A stretch of 21,387 bases of DNA, taken from Christensenella sp. UBA6406 (GTDB taxonomy: Bacteria; Bacillota; Clostridia; Christensenellales; UBA1242). Numbering within the stretch: the stretch's first letter is position 1; the number at the start of each line of letters is the position of its first letter. Of this stretch, positions 6,007 to 15,384 are shown one piece after another. The stretch lies in assembly GCA_002438625.1 (NCBI GenBank), contig DJPS01000001.1:1-21387 (forward strand). Reading direction: 5' to 3'. The position numbers and the translations under genes are program-made. The notes beneath the pieces are model-generated. The model was not told where the DNA came from and did no database searches. It saw only the letters and a list, made by a program, of their open reading frames with translations.

Positions 6007-9000
6007 CTATTTTTCAACAACTTTAACATTGTTAGATGACAAAATTGCATAAAGTTCATTAATTAAATATGTTGTTATTGTTACTTTCCTTGATGACCTA
6101 TAAGGTTTGCCATCTTCTGCATTTACCATAACAACTTGCGAATCGCCTTCATATTTAGACAAAACTTCATCAACTTCATCTTTAAGTTTCGTATCTCTCA
6201 CATCTAATTTTAGATATAAGATTTTTATTTTGCGTTCTTCTGCTACACCCTGTCCCTTGTCCCACTCTTTAACTGTAGAAACCAAAAGACACGGAACTTT
6301 CTTACCTTCTAAATCCAACTTACCCGTTAAGCCCACAATTTTGTCAACCTGCAAAACATCTTTATATTTTTCATAAGCACTAGGGAAAACTGTAATTTCT
6401 ATATCTCCATACAAATCTTCAATAAGCCCAAAACACATTTCTTTGTTCCCTGCTTTTGTGTAATACTTTTTAATCTCTTTTACAAGTCCGCCACAAGTTA
6501 CAACATCGCCATCTTTAAGCCCGTTTTCCACCGTAAAGCACTCGTTTTGCTCCTCGCCATCGGCGGATTCAATTTCATCATCTCCACCCATATGTGCCAT
6601 AGATGAATTAAATGAACAATGCTCAATTTGTTGCAAATATTGTTCAAGCGGATGCCCTGATATATAAATGCCAGCGACTTCTTTTTCAAACTTTAAAAGT
6701 TCATCTTTTGGAAACTCTGGCAAATCTTCGTAAACTATTTGAGAAACTGCTTTATCGTCTTTTAAAAACTCTTCAAATAATGAAACTTGTCCTGATTCTC
6801 TTACCTTTTTATCGCTAGAAATTCTATCCAAAATTCTTGGATACGCCTCTATCATTTGCGACCTTTTTACGCCAAAGCAATCAAATGCTCCTGCATAAAT
6901 TAAACTTTCTAACACTCTTTTATTTAAAACTGAAGAATGTACTCTTTCGCAAAAGTTTTGCAAACTTGAAAACGCACCGTTCTTATCCCTTTCTTCAATT
7001 ATCTTATCTATTGCACCTGTTCCAACACCTTTTAGAGCGGCAAGCCCAAATCTTATCTTTCCATTTTTTCCTATAAAATATGTTCCGCTATGGTTTATGT
7101 CTGGTGGCAAGACATCTATGCCTTCTTGTTTTGCATGAGTTACATAGTTTACAATTTCATCGGATTTTGTTATTCTATTATTTAAAACTGCTGTTAAAAA
7201 TTCTACTTCATAATAGGTCTTTAAAAATGCAGTTCTATAAACAATTAAGGCATAACCCGCTGCATGTGCCTTACCAAAAGCATATTCTGCAAATGTTACC
7301 ATTTTACTCCAAACTGAGTTAGCTGCCTCTAAACTGATGCCACGCTTTAAGCAACCATCTATGGCTGGTTTGCCGTTCATTGCGGGTTTACCATTGATGA
7401 ATGTTTCTTTTTCTCTAATCATATCATCAATTTTTTTCTTACCCATCATACGCCTTACCATATCTGCTTGTCCTAAGGTGTAACCCGCCATAACTTGCAC
7501 AATTTTCATAACCTGCTCTTGATAGACAATAACGCCATATGTTACATCCAAAATATCCGCAAGGCAAGGGTCTTCAAATTTAATGTCCTCAGGGTGTTGC
7601 TTGTTGTGCACAAAAGTTGGAATGCTGTCCATTGGTCCTGGTCTATACATTGCAACTCCTGCTGTAATATCTTCAATAACAGTTGGCTTTAACTCGTGCA
7701 TAAATCTTTCAAAGCCAGGTGATTCTATTTGGAAGATAGCTTTACAATTTCCACTTCCTATAAGTTCATACACTTTTGGGTCATCGTAAGTGCATTTATC
7801 AAAATCTATTTCTACACCATAGTTTTGTTTTACATATTCCACACTCTTTGTGATATCGTTCAAGTTTCTAAGCCCTAAAAAGTCCATTTTTAAAAGCCCT
7901 AAACGCTCGATATCTGTCATACTGTATTGTGTGGTGATATCTTCGCCGTTTCTGCTAAGTGGCATAATATTTATAAGTTTATCTGGTGCAATAACTATAC
8001 CACAAGCGTGCGTTGAGCACTGCCTTGGCATTCCTTCTAACTTTCTTGCAATATCAACAACTTTTCTTAGTTCTGGGTCATCTTGATAAAGAGCAACGAG
8101 GTCAGGAATTGCATAATTTACGCCATAATCCCTATCTCCTTCTTTTGGATGATAGAAGCCAAAACACTTATCAAGTACATCGTTATGTTTTGCAGGAATA
8201 GGCGGAATATTTTTTGTTATTTCATTTAATTTTGCGAATGGAACGCCCATTGCACGCCCAACATCTTTAACAGCATTTTTTGCTGCCATTGTTCCAAATG
8301 TTACAATTTTACAAACACGATCATCGCCATATTTATCACGCACATATTGAATGATATCATCACGCCTATCATCGGCAAAGTCAACATCTATATCGGGTGC
8401 GGAAACTCTTTCCATATGCAAAAATCTTTCAAAATAGCAATCATATTTAATGCTATCCAACTCTGTTATACCAATCAAGAACGCAACAAAACTTCCTCCA
8501 CCGCTTCCTCTTGCAGGCCCAACGGGGATGCCCATTCTTTTGGCGGCATTAACATAATCCCAAACTGTTAAATAATATTCAACAAAACCTTTTGCCTTAA
8601 TTAAGTCCATTTCGTGTTCAATTCTATCTTTCATTTCTTGCGTTACAACATCAAAATGTTTCTTTAATCCTTGGTCAATAAGTTTATACAAATATTCTAG
8701 TGCCGTGCTCCCATCTGGCGATTCAAATTTAGGAATAAGATAAATATTTTTATCTATATTTGTAAATGTAAAATTGCACTTTTCCGCTATTTCTAGCGTG
8801 CTTTCTATTGCTTCTTTATTGTCTGGGAAAAGGGCTTGCATTTCATCTGGCGACTTAACATAAAACTCATTTGATGGAAACTTCAATCTTTGTGGGTCAT
8901 TAACCAACTTACCCATTTGCACGCAAAGCAAAAGGTCTTGCATTTCCGCATCGTCTTTTGTTAAATAATGGCAATCGTTTGTGGCAACAGTTTTAACGCC

Positions 9001-9582
9001 AATCTTTTTTGCTAATGCACAAAGTTTTGGATAAATTTCTCTTTCTTCTCTTATGCCGTGGTCTTGCACTTCTATGTAAAAATCACCTGGTGCAAACATA
9101 TCTCTTAGCATTATAGCAATTTCTTCTGCTTTGCTATCTTGTCCATTTATAAGTGCTTGTGGAATGTCGCCCGCAAGGCACGCTGAACAACAAATCAGCC
9201 CTTCGCTATGCTCCCTTAAAGTCTTATAGTCAATTCTTGGCTTAAAGTGGAAACCATCAACAAATGCAATAGTGTTAAGTTGAGATATGTTTTTATATCC
9301 TTTTTCATCTTTAACTAGCAAAATTAAATGTGATAACTTAGGTTTGCCCGCTTTGTTATATAAATCATCGCACACATAAAATTCGCAACCATAAATTGCC
9401 TTTATCCCCTGTTTTTTGCATTCATCATAAAGCGGAATTGTGCCATACATATTGCCGTGGTCTGTCATTGCTATTGCTGTCATTCCCATATCTTTAACTT
9501 GCTTAACAAGTTGCTTTATTCGGCACGCACCATCTAGCAAACTATATTCTGTATGCACATGCAAATGCACAAAATCTGTCAT
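6007..9582 (-). CDS. dnaE: DNA polymerase III alpha subunit (DnaE)
   Basis: Replicative DNA polymerase of the DnaE1 type, 1191 residues. The N-terminal PHP domain shows HLHVHTEYSLLDG (6-18) and MTDHGNMYG (39-47). The polymerase catalytic region includes GPARGSGGGS (355-364), the catalytic pair in PDIDVDF (396-402) and the third Asp in KMDFLGLRNL (D567). YGVIVYQEQVM (682-692), a helix-hairpin-helix with KGVGTGAIDKI and a C-terminal OB fold (VVTCGGLVKEIKKYY) follow. An unusual doublet, NGKPAM-NGKPAI, occurs at 730-741. The start ATG overlaps the whiA stop (TAATG), indicating translational coupling. In many low-GC Gram-positives DnaE works with PolC; PolC is not in this window. Confidence 0.97.
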   Translation of the reverse strand: MTDFVHLHVHTEYSLLDGACRIKQLVKQVKDMGMTAIAMTDHGNMYGTIPLYDECKKQGIKAIYGCEFYVCDDLYNKAGKPKLSHLILLVKDEKGYKNISQLNTIAFVDGFHFKPRIDYKTLREHSEGLICCSACLAGDIPQALINGQDSKAEEIAIMLRDMFAPGDFYIEVQDHGIREEREIYPKLCALAKKIGVKTVATNDCHYLTKDDAEMQDLLLCVQMGKLVNDPQRLKFPSNEFYVKSPDEMQALFPDNKEAIESTLEIAEKCNFTFTNIDKNIYLIPKFESPDGSTALEYLYKLIDQGLKKHFDVVTQEMKDRIEHEMDLIKAKGFVEYYLTVWDYVNAAKRMGIPVGPARGSGGGSFVAFLIGITELDSIKYDCYFERFLHMERVSAPDIDVDFADDRRDDIIQYVRDKYGDDRVCKIVTFGTMAAKNAVKDVGRAMGVPFAKLNEITKNIPPIPAKHNDVLDKCFGFYHPKEGDRDYGVNYAIPDLVALYQDDPELRKVVDIARKLEGMPRQCSTHACGIVIAPDKLINIMPLSRNGEDITTQYSMTDIERLGLLKMDFLGLRNLNDITKSVEYVKQNYGVEIDFDKCTYDDPKVYELIGSGNCKAIFQIESPGFERFMHELKPTVIEDITAGVAMYRPGPMDSIPTFVHNKQHPEDIKFEDPCLADILDVTYGVIVYQEQVMKIVQVMAGYTLGQADMVRRMMGKKKIDDMIREKETFINGKPAMNGKPAIDGCLKRGISLEAANSVWSKMVTFAEYAFGKAHAAGYALIVYRTAFLKTYYEVEFLTAVLNNRITKSDEIVNYVTHAKQEGIDVLPPDINHSGTYFIGKNGKIRFGLAALKGVGTGAIDKIIEERDKNGAFSSLQNFCERVHSSVLNKRVLESLIYAGAFDCFGVKRSQMIEAYPRILDRISSDKKVRESGQVSLFEEFLKDDKAVSQIVYEDLPEFPKDELLKFEKEVAGIYISGHPLEQYLQQIEHCSFNSSMAHMGGDDEIESADGEEQNECFTVENGLKDGDVVTCGGLVKEIKKYYTKAGNKEMCFGLIEDLYGDIEITVFPSAYEKYKDVLQVDKIVGLTGKLDLEGKKVPCLLVSTVKEWDKGQGVAEERKIKILYLKLDVRDTKLKDEVDEVLSKYEGDSQVVMVNAEDGKPYRSSRKVTITTYLINELYAILSSNNVKVVEK

Positions 9583-10538
9583 TATTCTTGCTCCTCCTTA
9601 ATTTCTTTTGCTATTTTTATAATTTTATTCAATCTATAATTAACCGCACTTTTTGTCATACCCGCAAGACTGCTAAGTTCTTCCAAACTTTCTTCAGTGT
9701 TCGCAAGCCTTAAAGCACACAAGTTTGCCAAATCTTCGCTTAATGATTCAATTCCAATCGTGTTGTTGATTGTGTTAATGGCATCTAACTGTGCAAGGCA
9801 ACTTTCAACCGTTTTGTTTATATTCGCATTTTCACAATTACTTATCCTATTTACGCTGTTTTTTATGGAGCGAACGGCAAATTCATCGTTCAATTTAAGC
9901 ATACTTTGCATTGCACCTAAAAGCACAAGCGTGTCGCTTATATCTTCAAATCTTTGCAAATAGACAACAAACATCTTTTTTCTTTTAACTTTCCTTGCTA
10001 CAATGCCAAGAGATTGTAAAAGCAAGTTAAAATCTGTTGCAACTTCATCATTATAAAAAACCCATTCAATATGATAATCTATGCTCTTTTTCTTCTCTTC
10101 GTCAACTCCGCTTACACTGCCACAACCAATTAACGCACCTTTGATATATTCTTTTTTGCAACATTCTTCAATTAGGTCATCTAACTCTATACCCACACGC
10201 AAATCAAAGCAATTTTCTTCATTGATATATGCAATTTTAATGTCTAACAAAAACTGTTTAATCGTTTCACCGCTTATGATTATCCTATATCTAGGCAACT
10301 TCAAAAAACTTTCTTCTTCTCTTTGCATAGACACATCAAGCCCATATGGAGAAACAAGCGAACTGACTATATCACAAAGTTCTTCAATTTGCGTTTTTAT
10401 ATTTACTGTAAGCTCTCCATTAGAAATGCTAAACTCGCCCGTTGTTTTTATAAGTGCAGATAAAAAAGCCTGTTTACAACACGCATTCTCACTCAAATTA
10501 TTTAATATTTCAATTTTTACATCTTTTGAAAAACTCAT
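9582..10538 (-). CDS. whiA: DNA-binding regulator WhiA
   Basis: A 318-residue homologue of WhiA, the Gram-positive DNA-binding protein that controls sporulation genes in Streptomyces and affects division and chromosome segregation in Bacillus. The N-terminal two thirds is the LAGLIDADG-homing-endonuclease-like fold (CCKQAFLSALIKTTGEFSI near 21-39; KEYIKGALIGCGSVS near 133-147), without catalytic acidic residues that I can identify. The C terminus carries the helix-turn-helix (SSLAGMTKSAVNYRLNKII, about 290-308). AAAGGAAG lies four bases before ATG. rapZ and yvcK, its usual upstream partners, are absent: a PHP gene ends 76 bases upstream. It overlaps dnaE by one base. Confidence 0.95.
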   Translation of the reverse strand: MSFSKDVKIEILNNLSENACCKQAFLSALIKTTGEFSISNGELTVNIKTQIEELCDIVSSLVSPYGLDVSMQREEESFLKLPRYRIIISGETIKQFLLDIKIAYINEENCFDLRVGIELDDLIEECCKKEYIKGALIGCGSVSGVDEEKKKSIDYHIEWVFYNDEVATDFNLLLQSLGIVARKVKRKKMFVVYLQRFEDISDTLVLLGAMQSMLKLNDEFAVRSIKNSVNRISNCENANINKTVESCLAQLDAINTINNTIGIESLSEDLANLCALRLANTEESLEELSSLAGMTKSAVNYRLNKIIKIAKEIKEEQE

Positions 10539-10614
10539 TTTTCTTCCTTTGTCTTTTCCCTTTTTTAAGTTTTAATAATGATAAATTAAATTTATAGTTA
10601 TAATTCTTTATAAT

Positions 10615-11376
10615 TTAGGCAAAATTTTTGCAATTTTTTTGCTTTATATTGATTAGTCCATTTAAATTAACAATTCTATCAAAAGGAATGCCATACATTT
10701 TTGCAACTTCAAGCCCAAGTTCATCATCACCAACCCTTTGTGGCGAATGTGCATCAGAATCTATAACAAACTTTACATCCGTTTCAAGCATAGCTTCAAC
10801 TTCCGCTTTTGTAAAATGGATTCTCTTGCAATTTATTTCTATATATGTGTTTGTTTTAACGCACGCCTCCGCAACCTTTTTTACATCAACTTTAGCAGTT
10901 AAATTTAAATGTGAAATAATGTCAATAGGATAACGCTCTAACGCCCTAATGTAACTTTGCGTGTTCTCCTCTATCCTGCGTTTCGTGCAAATTTTTAAAA
11001 AGTCAGCAATTATGTTCCCCATTGAAAAACCTAAAAAACCTTTTATGCCGTTTTTTATGCCTTTATGATAGCCCATTACAACAATTTCAAGCGTTTTCAA
11101 ATCTTCTTCGTTTATGTCAACATCACCATCATAATTCATTAAATTTGCTTCAATGCCTAAATAAATCTTTACGCCTGTCTTTGCCATTGCTTCATCAATA
11201 TCTCGCCTTAAATCTTTTAACTTACTTCTTTTTAGATTAAAAGCCATATGAGAAAAGCCGTGGTCAGTTATAGCAATTTCTTTCAATCCCTTTTCTTTTG
11301 CTACCATAGCATTTTCTAAAACGCTACCCGTGCCGTGGCTATACACCGTATGCGTATGATAATCAGCAACAATCAT
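10615..11376 (-). CDS. PHP-domain phosphoesterase
   Basis: A 253-residue stand-alone PHP protein, a predicted metal-dependent phosphatase or phosphoesterase. All metal-ligand motifs of the family are visible: DYHTHT (5-10), TDHG (37-40), a Glu in GIEAN (about 74-78), GYHKG (about 102-106), ISHLN (about 155-159) and SDAHSP (about 209-214). The fold resembles YcdX- and HisJ-type PHP enzymes; the substrate cannot be read from sequence. AGGGGGTGA stands upstream of the ATG. It lies between murB and whiA, a place where Clostridia often carry such a gene in the uvrC-murB-PHP-rapZ-yvcK-whiA cluster. It probably starts the transcript that continues into whiA and dnaE. Confidence 0.88.
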   Translation of the reverse strand: MIVADYHTHTVYSHGTGSVLENAMVAKEKGLKEIAITDHGFSHMAFNLKRSKLKDLRRDIDEAMAKTGVKIYLGIEANLMNYDGDVDINEEDLKTLEIVVMGYHKGIKNGIKGFLGFSMGNIIADFLKICTKRRIEENTQSYIRALERYPIDIISHLNLTAKVDVKKVAEACVKTNTYIEINCKRIHFTKAEVEAMLETDVKFVIDSDAHSPQRVGDDELGLEVAKMYGIPFDRIVNLNGLINIKQKNCKNFA

Positions 11377-11447
11377 TAAAATTTCACCCCCTAAAAGTTT
11401 TTAATCATCCAAATTTCAACTTGTCCAAATAGCAACAAACAAGCGGA

Positions 11448-11476
11448 ATTTTATAAAATTTAATTTATTAATGCAA
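11448..11476 (-). promoter_or_regulatory. Putative promoter of the PHP-whiA-dnaE unit
   Basis: On the minus strand, TTGCAT (11471-11476), a 17-base spacer and TAAAAT (11448-11453), about 70 bases upstream of the PHP start. The match is moderate in AT-rich DNA. Confidence 0.4.
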
Positions 11477-11499
11477 TTTATATACATATATATTAACTC

Positions 11500-11524
11500 A
11501 AAAAGCAGTTAAAAACAACCACTT
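11500..11524 (-). terminator. Probable terminator after murB
   Basis: A 9-pair stem including three G-U pairs (11503-11511 with 11516-11524) and a four-base loop, followed by a short T-run on the minus strand. It begins 12 bases after the murB stop. Confidence 0.5.
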
Positions 11525-11535
11525 GTGCCATTTGA

Positions 11536-12444
11536 TTATAAAATTTCAACTTCTTCAACTAAATTTATCTTATATTTTTTATAAACTTGCTTTTTAACAT
11601 AATCAATTAATTTTATAACATCACTAAATGTTGCATCACCATTGTAATTGATTATAAAATTGCTGTGCTTAATTGAAACTTGTGCCCCGCCAATAGTCGA
11701 GCCTTTTAAACCACAATCCTGTATAAGTTTAGCACTGAAATAATTGTCCCCATTTTTAAAAACACTGCCACAAGATGCAAAATTTAGCGGTTGCATTGCA
11801 CTTTTTTTCTTTAAATACTGCACAGTCTCTGCTTGTAATCTATCTTTTGCCCGCCTTGCAAGTCTAACTGTTACTCCTATTATAACACATTTTTTAGTTT
11901 TAAACACAGAATTTCTATAACTAAATAGATTTTTTGCATTATTTTTTATCTTAAAAACTTTTCCATTTTCATAATATGTTACACTTTCAACTTTATCAGC
12001 AACACAATTTTCAAAAGCCCCCATATTCATTATAACAGCCCCACCAATGCTTGCAGGAATGCCAACCGCCCACTCTAAACAAGAAAAGCCATTTTCTTTA
12101 CACTTTTTTATAATTGAACCAATTTTGCATCCACAAAAAGCAGACAAGAAAAAATGCCCATTTTTAAAATAGATTTTACTATAACCATCGTTTAAATGAA
12201 TAACTATGTCTTTTAAAGCGGATTTTTTAAAAATTATATTGCTTCCACCACCAATAAGCAAATATTTTAACTTGTTTAAACTTAAATAATCTAAAATTTT
12301 TATTAATTGACTTTTGTTATATACTTCAACCAACACTTTTGCCTTGCAATCAATTTTAAAGGAAAGATAATTTTTTATATTAAAATCTTCCCTTACATTT
12401 TCTTCGCCCAAAAGCGACTTTAAATCATTTACAACTTTACGCAT
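11536..12444 (-). CDS. murB: UDP-N-acetylenolpyruvoylglucosamine reductase
   Basis: FAD/NADPH enzyme making UDP-MurNAc in cytoplasmic peptidoglycan synthesis. It is 302 residues, typical of type II MurB. FAD-binding IGGGSNIIF is at 64-72 and GIPASIGGAVIMNMGA at 128-143. SYRNSVF (175-181) carries the catalytic Arg. ASCGSVFKN (223-231) has Ser227 in the proton-donor position, and the C-terminal EEVEIL has the conserved Glu (about 298). The SFKIDCKAKV near 28-37 replaces the usual 'NTSFkiGG.A' with two unusual Cys/Asp residues but aligns. I see no clear ribosome binding site before ATG, unlike most genes here. It lies between uvrC and the PHP gene. Confidence 0.95.
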   Translation of the reverse strand: MRKVVNDLKSLLGEENVREDFNIKNYLSFKIDCKAKVLVEVYNKSQLIKILDYLSLNKLKYLLIGGGSNIIFKKSALKDIVIHLNDGYSKIYFKNGHFFLSAFCGCKIGSIIKKCKENGFSCLEWAVGIPASIGGAVIMNMGAFENCVADKVESVTYYENGKVFKIKNNAKNLFSYRNSVFKTKKCVIIGVTVRLARRAKDRLQAETVQYLKKKSAMQPLNFASCGSVFKNGDNYFSAKLIQDCGLKGSTIGGAQVSIKHSNFIINYNGDATFSDVIKLIDYVKKQVYKKYKINLVEEVEIL

Positions 12445-12640
12445 AAAACTATATATGATTTAATTTTATTTAATGTTACTTTATCACATTTTAAAACTGC
12501 ATTTTTCTCAAACTGAGTGCAATGTCAAAAAAAATAAAATAATTTTAAATTTACATAATAAATTAAAATTAGACAATATAATAAAAATTTAGACTTGTAA
12601 ATTAAAATTATAACACTCTAAAAGAAAAAGTTCACGCTTT

Positions 12641-14461
12641 TTAATCGTTATGAAATTTATTATAAACTGCAATCGCATTTTTTTCGTTTATACTTTTAAC
12701 TTTTTTAAAATCATCAATGCTTGCATTTTTTATTGCTTCTATGCTTGTAAAAACTTTAAGCAACTCTTTGCGTTTAACTTTGCCAATGCCACTAATTTCA
12801 TCTAACTCGCTTTTAACCATACCTTTGCCACGCAAACTTCGGTGAAATGTTATGGCAAACCTATGTGCCTCATCACGCACACGCTGAATAAGTTTTAATT
12901 CTTGCCTATCTTTTCCTAAAATGATTGATTCGCTTTTATTTGGCACAAAAACTTCTTCAATTCGTTTTGCAAGCGAAACAACTTCAATTCTATCTCTATA
13001 TTCACCCGCATAGTTTTCAAAAATTTCCATAACACTGCTAAGTTGTCCTTTACCACCATCAATTATCATTAGGTCAGGGACAGTTTTAAAACTTACATCA
13101 TTTTTTTCTTCACTTGTCAATTCTTTCAACCTGCGTTTAAGTGTTTCTTGCAAACTGGCGAAATCGTTGTTTCCTTCAACTTCTTTTATCTTAAATTTCC
13201 TATACATTGCCTTGTCGGGCTCGCCATCCGTAAACACAACCATTGATGCGACTTTATAAACACCGCTAATGTGCGAAATATCATAACATTCAATTCTGCG
13301 TGGCAAATTCTTTAAGTGTAAAGAGTTTTGCAAGTTTTTAACCGCACCCAAAGTTCTTTCATAATTTAATGTTTCTTTATCACTTGTTTTTATAAAGTGT
13401 TGATATGCATTTCTATGAACCATTTTAACCAAATCTTTCTTTACGCCACGGGCAGGCACAGACACCGCAATTTTCTTTTGTGAATATGATTGTAGCAATT
13501 TCTTTGTATCTTCATTTATATCTTGTTCAAGCAATATTTCAGGCGGAATAATGTTGTCTTTATAATATTGCAAAATAAAGGCTTGTAAACTATCTTCATC
13601 TATGCCACTTATCGTGTTTGCTTCAACGCCTAAAACCTTGCCGTTACGGACAATACCAACAGCAATAGAGCATTTATTGACATCATCACTAATTGCAAAA
13701 ATATCTAAATTTGTTTTTTTAGGAAGTTGTGCAATAATTTTTTCATCTAAGTGTTTAACCTTTTCAATGTAATCTCTATAAACAATCGCCCTTTCAAAGT
13801 TTTCTAAGTTGATGCACTCGTTCATTTTTTCAGTTAATTTGCTTACAATTAAGGCATCATCACCATTTAAAAATTTAATTGCATCATTTATTTTTTTATC
13901 ATATTCGCTTTTTGATATACTTCCCGCACAAGGAGCATCGCAAAGCCCCATTTCTTTTCTTATGCAAGGGCGTTCAGTTTTTCCAATTCTTATCTTCTTT
14001 TTACACTCTCTTATCTCAAAAGCGGTTAAAATGATTTTAATTAAATCATACGCCCTAAACCTACCAATAAAAGGTCCAAAATATTTGCAAGAATTATCTT
14101 CCACTTTTCTTGCAACTTCTAGCGTTGGAAAATCTGCGGATAAATCTATTTTAATATAAGGATAAGCCTTTCCATCTTTCAATAAAATGTTATAATAAGG
14201 CATATATTTTTTTATTAAATTACTTTCAAGGGCTAAGGCATCATATTCGCTTTGACAAATAATATAATCAAAATCATCCACATTGCTAACCATTGAACTG
14301 ACTTTAATTTGCTTTTTAGTATTGTTAAAATATGATGATACTCTATTTTTTAAATTTTTCGCTTTACCAACATAAATTATTTTGCCAGTGATATCTTTCA
14401 TAAGATAAACGCCAGGACTGGTTGTTATTGTACTTAATTTAGTCCGCACTTTTTCGTTCAT
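12641..14461 (-). CDS. uvrC: Excinuclease ABC subunit C
   Basis: Dual-incision nuclease of nucleotide excision repair, 606 residues. The GIY-YIG nuclease domain covers about 1-95 (SPGVYLMKDITGKIIYVGKA, with Arg40 and Glu79). A four-cysteine cluster at 153, 166, 174 and 178 matches the iron-sulfur ligands known from E. coli UvrC almost exactly. A UVR motif for UvrB binding follows at about 202-238. The RNase H-like nuclease has ECYDISH (Asp394), MIIDGGKGQL (Asp468) and DEAHRFA. A tandem helix-hairpin-helix region (SGIGKVKRKELL) is at about 555-605. AAGGGGTT lies before ATG. An AT-only 6-bp hairpin (AAAAAG/CTTTTT) right after the stop could be a weak terminator. Confidence 0.97.
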   Translation of the reverse strand: MNEKVRTKLSTITTSPGVYLMKDITGKIIYVGKAKNLKNRVSSYFNNTKKQIKVSSMVSNVDDFDYIICQSEYDALALESNLIKKYMPYYNILLKDGKAYPYIKIDLSADFPTLEVARKVEDNSCKYFGPFIGRFRAYDLIKIILTAFEIRECKKKIRIGKTERPCIRKEMGLCDAPCAGSISKSEYDKKINDAIKFLNGDDALIVSKLTEKMNECINLENFERAIVYRDYIEKVKHLDEKIIAQLPKKTNLDIFAISDDVNKCSIAVGIVRNGKVLGVEANTISGIDEDSLQAFILQYYKDNIIPPEILLEQDINEDTKKLLQSYSQKKIAVSVPARGVKKDLVKMVHRNAYQHFIKTSDKETLNYERTLGAVKNLQNSLHLKNLPRRIECYDISHISGVYKVASMVVFTDGEPDKAMYRKFKIKEVEGNNDFASLQETLKRRLKELTSEEKNDVSFKTVPDLMIIDGGKGQLSSVMEIFENYAGEYRDRIEVVSLAKRIEEVFVPNKSESIILGKDRQELKLIQRVRDEAHRFAITFHRSLRGKGMVKSELDEISGIGKVKRKELLKVFTSIEAIKNASIDDFKKVKSINEKNAIAVYNKFHND

Positions 14462-14544
14462 ATTTTAACCCCTTTTTAACTATTTATTTTGCTTAATTTA
14501 TGCAAATTCATCACGCATTTATAAATTAATTTCTTTCTATAAAA

Positions 14545-15312
14545 TTAATAATTTAACAAAAATTCAAAATCCCTAAATGCTTGACTATCTTTATATTCAA
14601 TGCATTTTTCAACAACGCCATTATCGCATTCATTTTTCTTAAAAATTAAATCAAATTTATAACTTAAACTTTCCGCACAAAATGAAATATTTAACCAATT
14701 TGTTTGTGGATTAGAATAATGAATAAATCTATTTATTAAATAAATTGCATTATAATTTAAAGCAATCTCTCCCACGCAATCTCCTTCACTCATTTCACAC
14801 GCACGGATGATGCTCTCACGCACAAGTTCAAGCGTTTTTTGTCTTTTCTCGCCTTGTTCATACAAATCAATTTGCACGCCGAACATATATTCCACAAACT
14901 TTTGCTTTTCGTTATCCGCTTTCTCTTCTATGTTGCAATTTAACTCGCCTGCATTGCCCGCATCTTCCATAATTTCGCCATATTCTGCATTGTAGTTAAA
15001 ACTAAAACGCATTAATGGCAAATCTTTCTTAGGTAATCTACCTTGAAGCAATTTAATAATATTTAAAACTTTGCAAACATTGCTTTCATTAACATAAACA
15101 GCAAAATAAATTGGGTCATACCAATCATCATTATTATGCCCGCAACTGCAACTTGTTGTTATAAATCCACATTTTATAAATGTTTGCAAAATGCCAAAAA
15201 CATCTTCATCGTTCTCACTAAAAAGCCTTAACATTGCATCAACAAATTGATTATTTCCATTTTTAATCGTTTCAATAAGCCTACATCTTCCATTTACAAT
15301 AATTTTTTCCAT
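14545..15312 (-). CDS. Uncharacterised protein, 255 residues
   Basis: I recognise no family. A GTG six bases upstream also opens the frame, but the ATG at 15312 (protein begins MEKIIVNGRC) is the better choice; neither has a clear ribosome binding site. The protein is acidic and cytoplasmic-looking, with no signal or membrane segment. The only striking motif is TTSCSCGHNNDDWYDPIYF near residues 51-70: the CSCGH cluster followed by DDW could bind metal. The middle (about 105-145) is Asn/Glu-rich. Codon choice is like its neighbours, so I see no sign of recent transfer. It sits alone between uvrC and the hydrolase, with the DnaA-box hairpin 80 bases upstream of its start. Confidence 0.75.
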   Translation of the reverse strand: MEKIIVNGRCRLIETIKNGNNQFVDAMLRLFSENDEDVFGILQTFIKCGFITTSCSCGHNNDDWYDPIYFAVYVNESNVCKVLNIIKLLQGRLPKKDLPLMRFSFNYNAEYGEIMEDAGNAGELNCNIEEKADNEKQKFVEYMFGVQIDLYEQGEKRQKTLELVRESIIRACEMSEGDCVGEIALNYNAIYLINRFIHYSNPQTNWLNISFCAESLSYKFDLIFKKNECDNGVVEKCIEYKDSQAFRDFEFLLNY

Positions 15313-15384
15313 AAACACATTTTATCACAAACTTAAAAATTAAACAATAATTTGAAAAAAATAATATTCAATAAAATATTGCTA

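Noticed and set aside
10081..10575. 164-codon plus-strand open frame within whiA
   Set aside because: It lies antisense to the well-conserved WhiA coding region, with Ser/Phe/Leu-rich shadow composition and no ribosome binding site.
12445..12640. Promoter for murB using TTGACA at 12523-12528
   Set aside because: No acceptable -10 lies 16-18 bases away on the minus strand; the nearest candidates are at unsuitable spacing.
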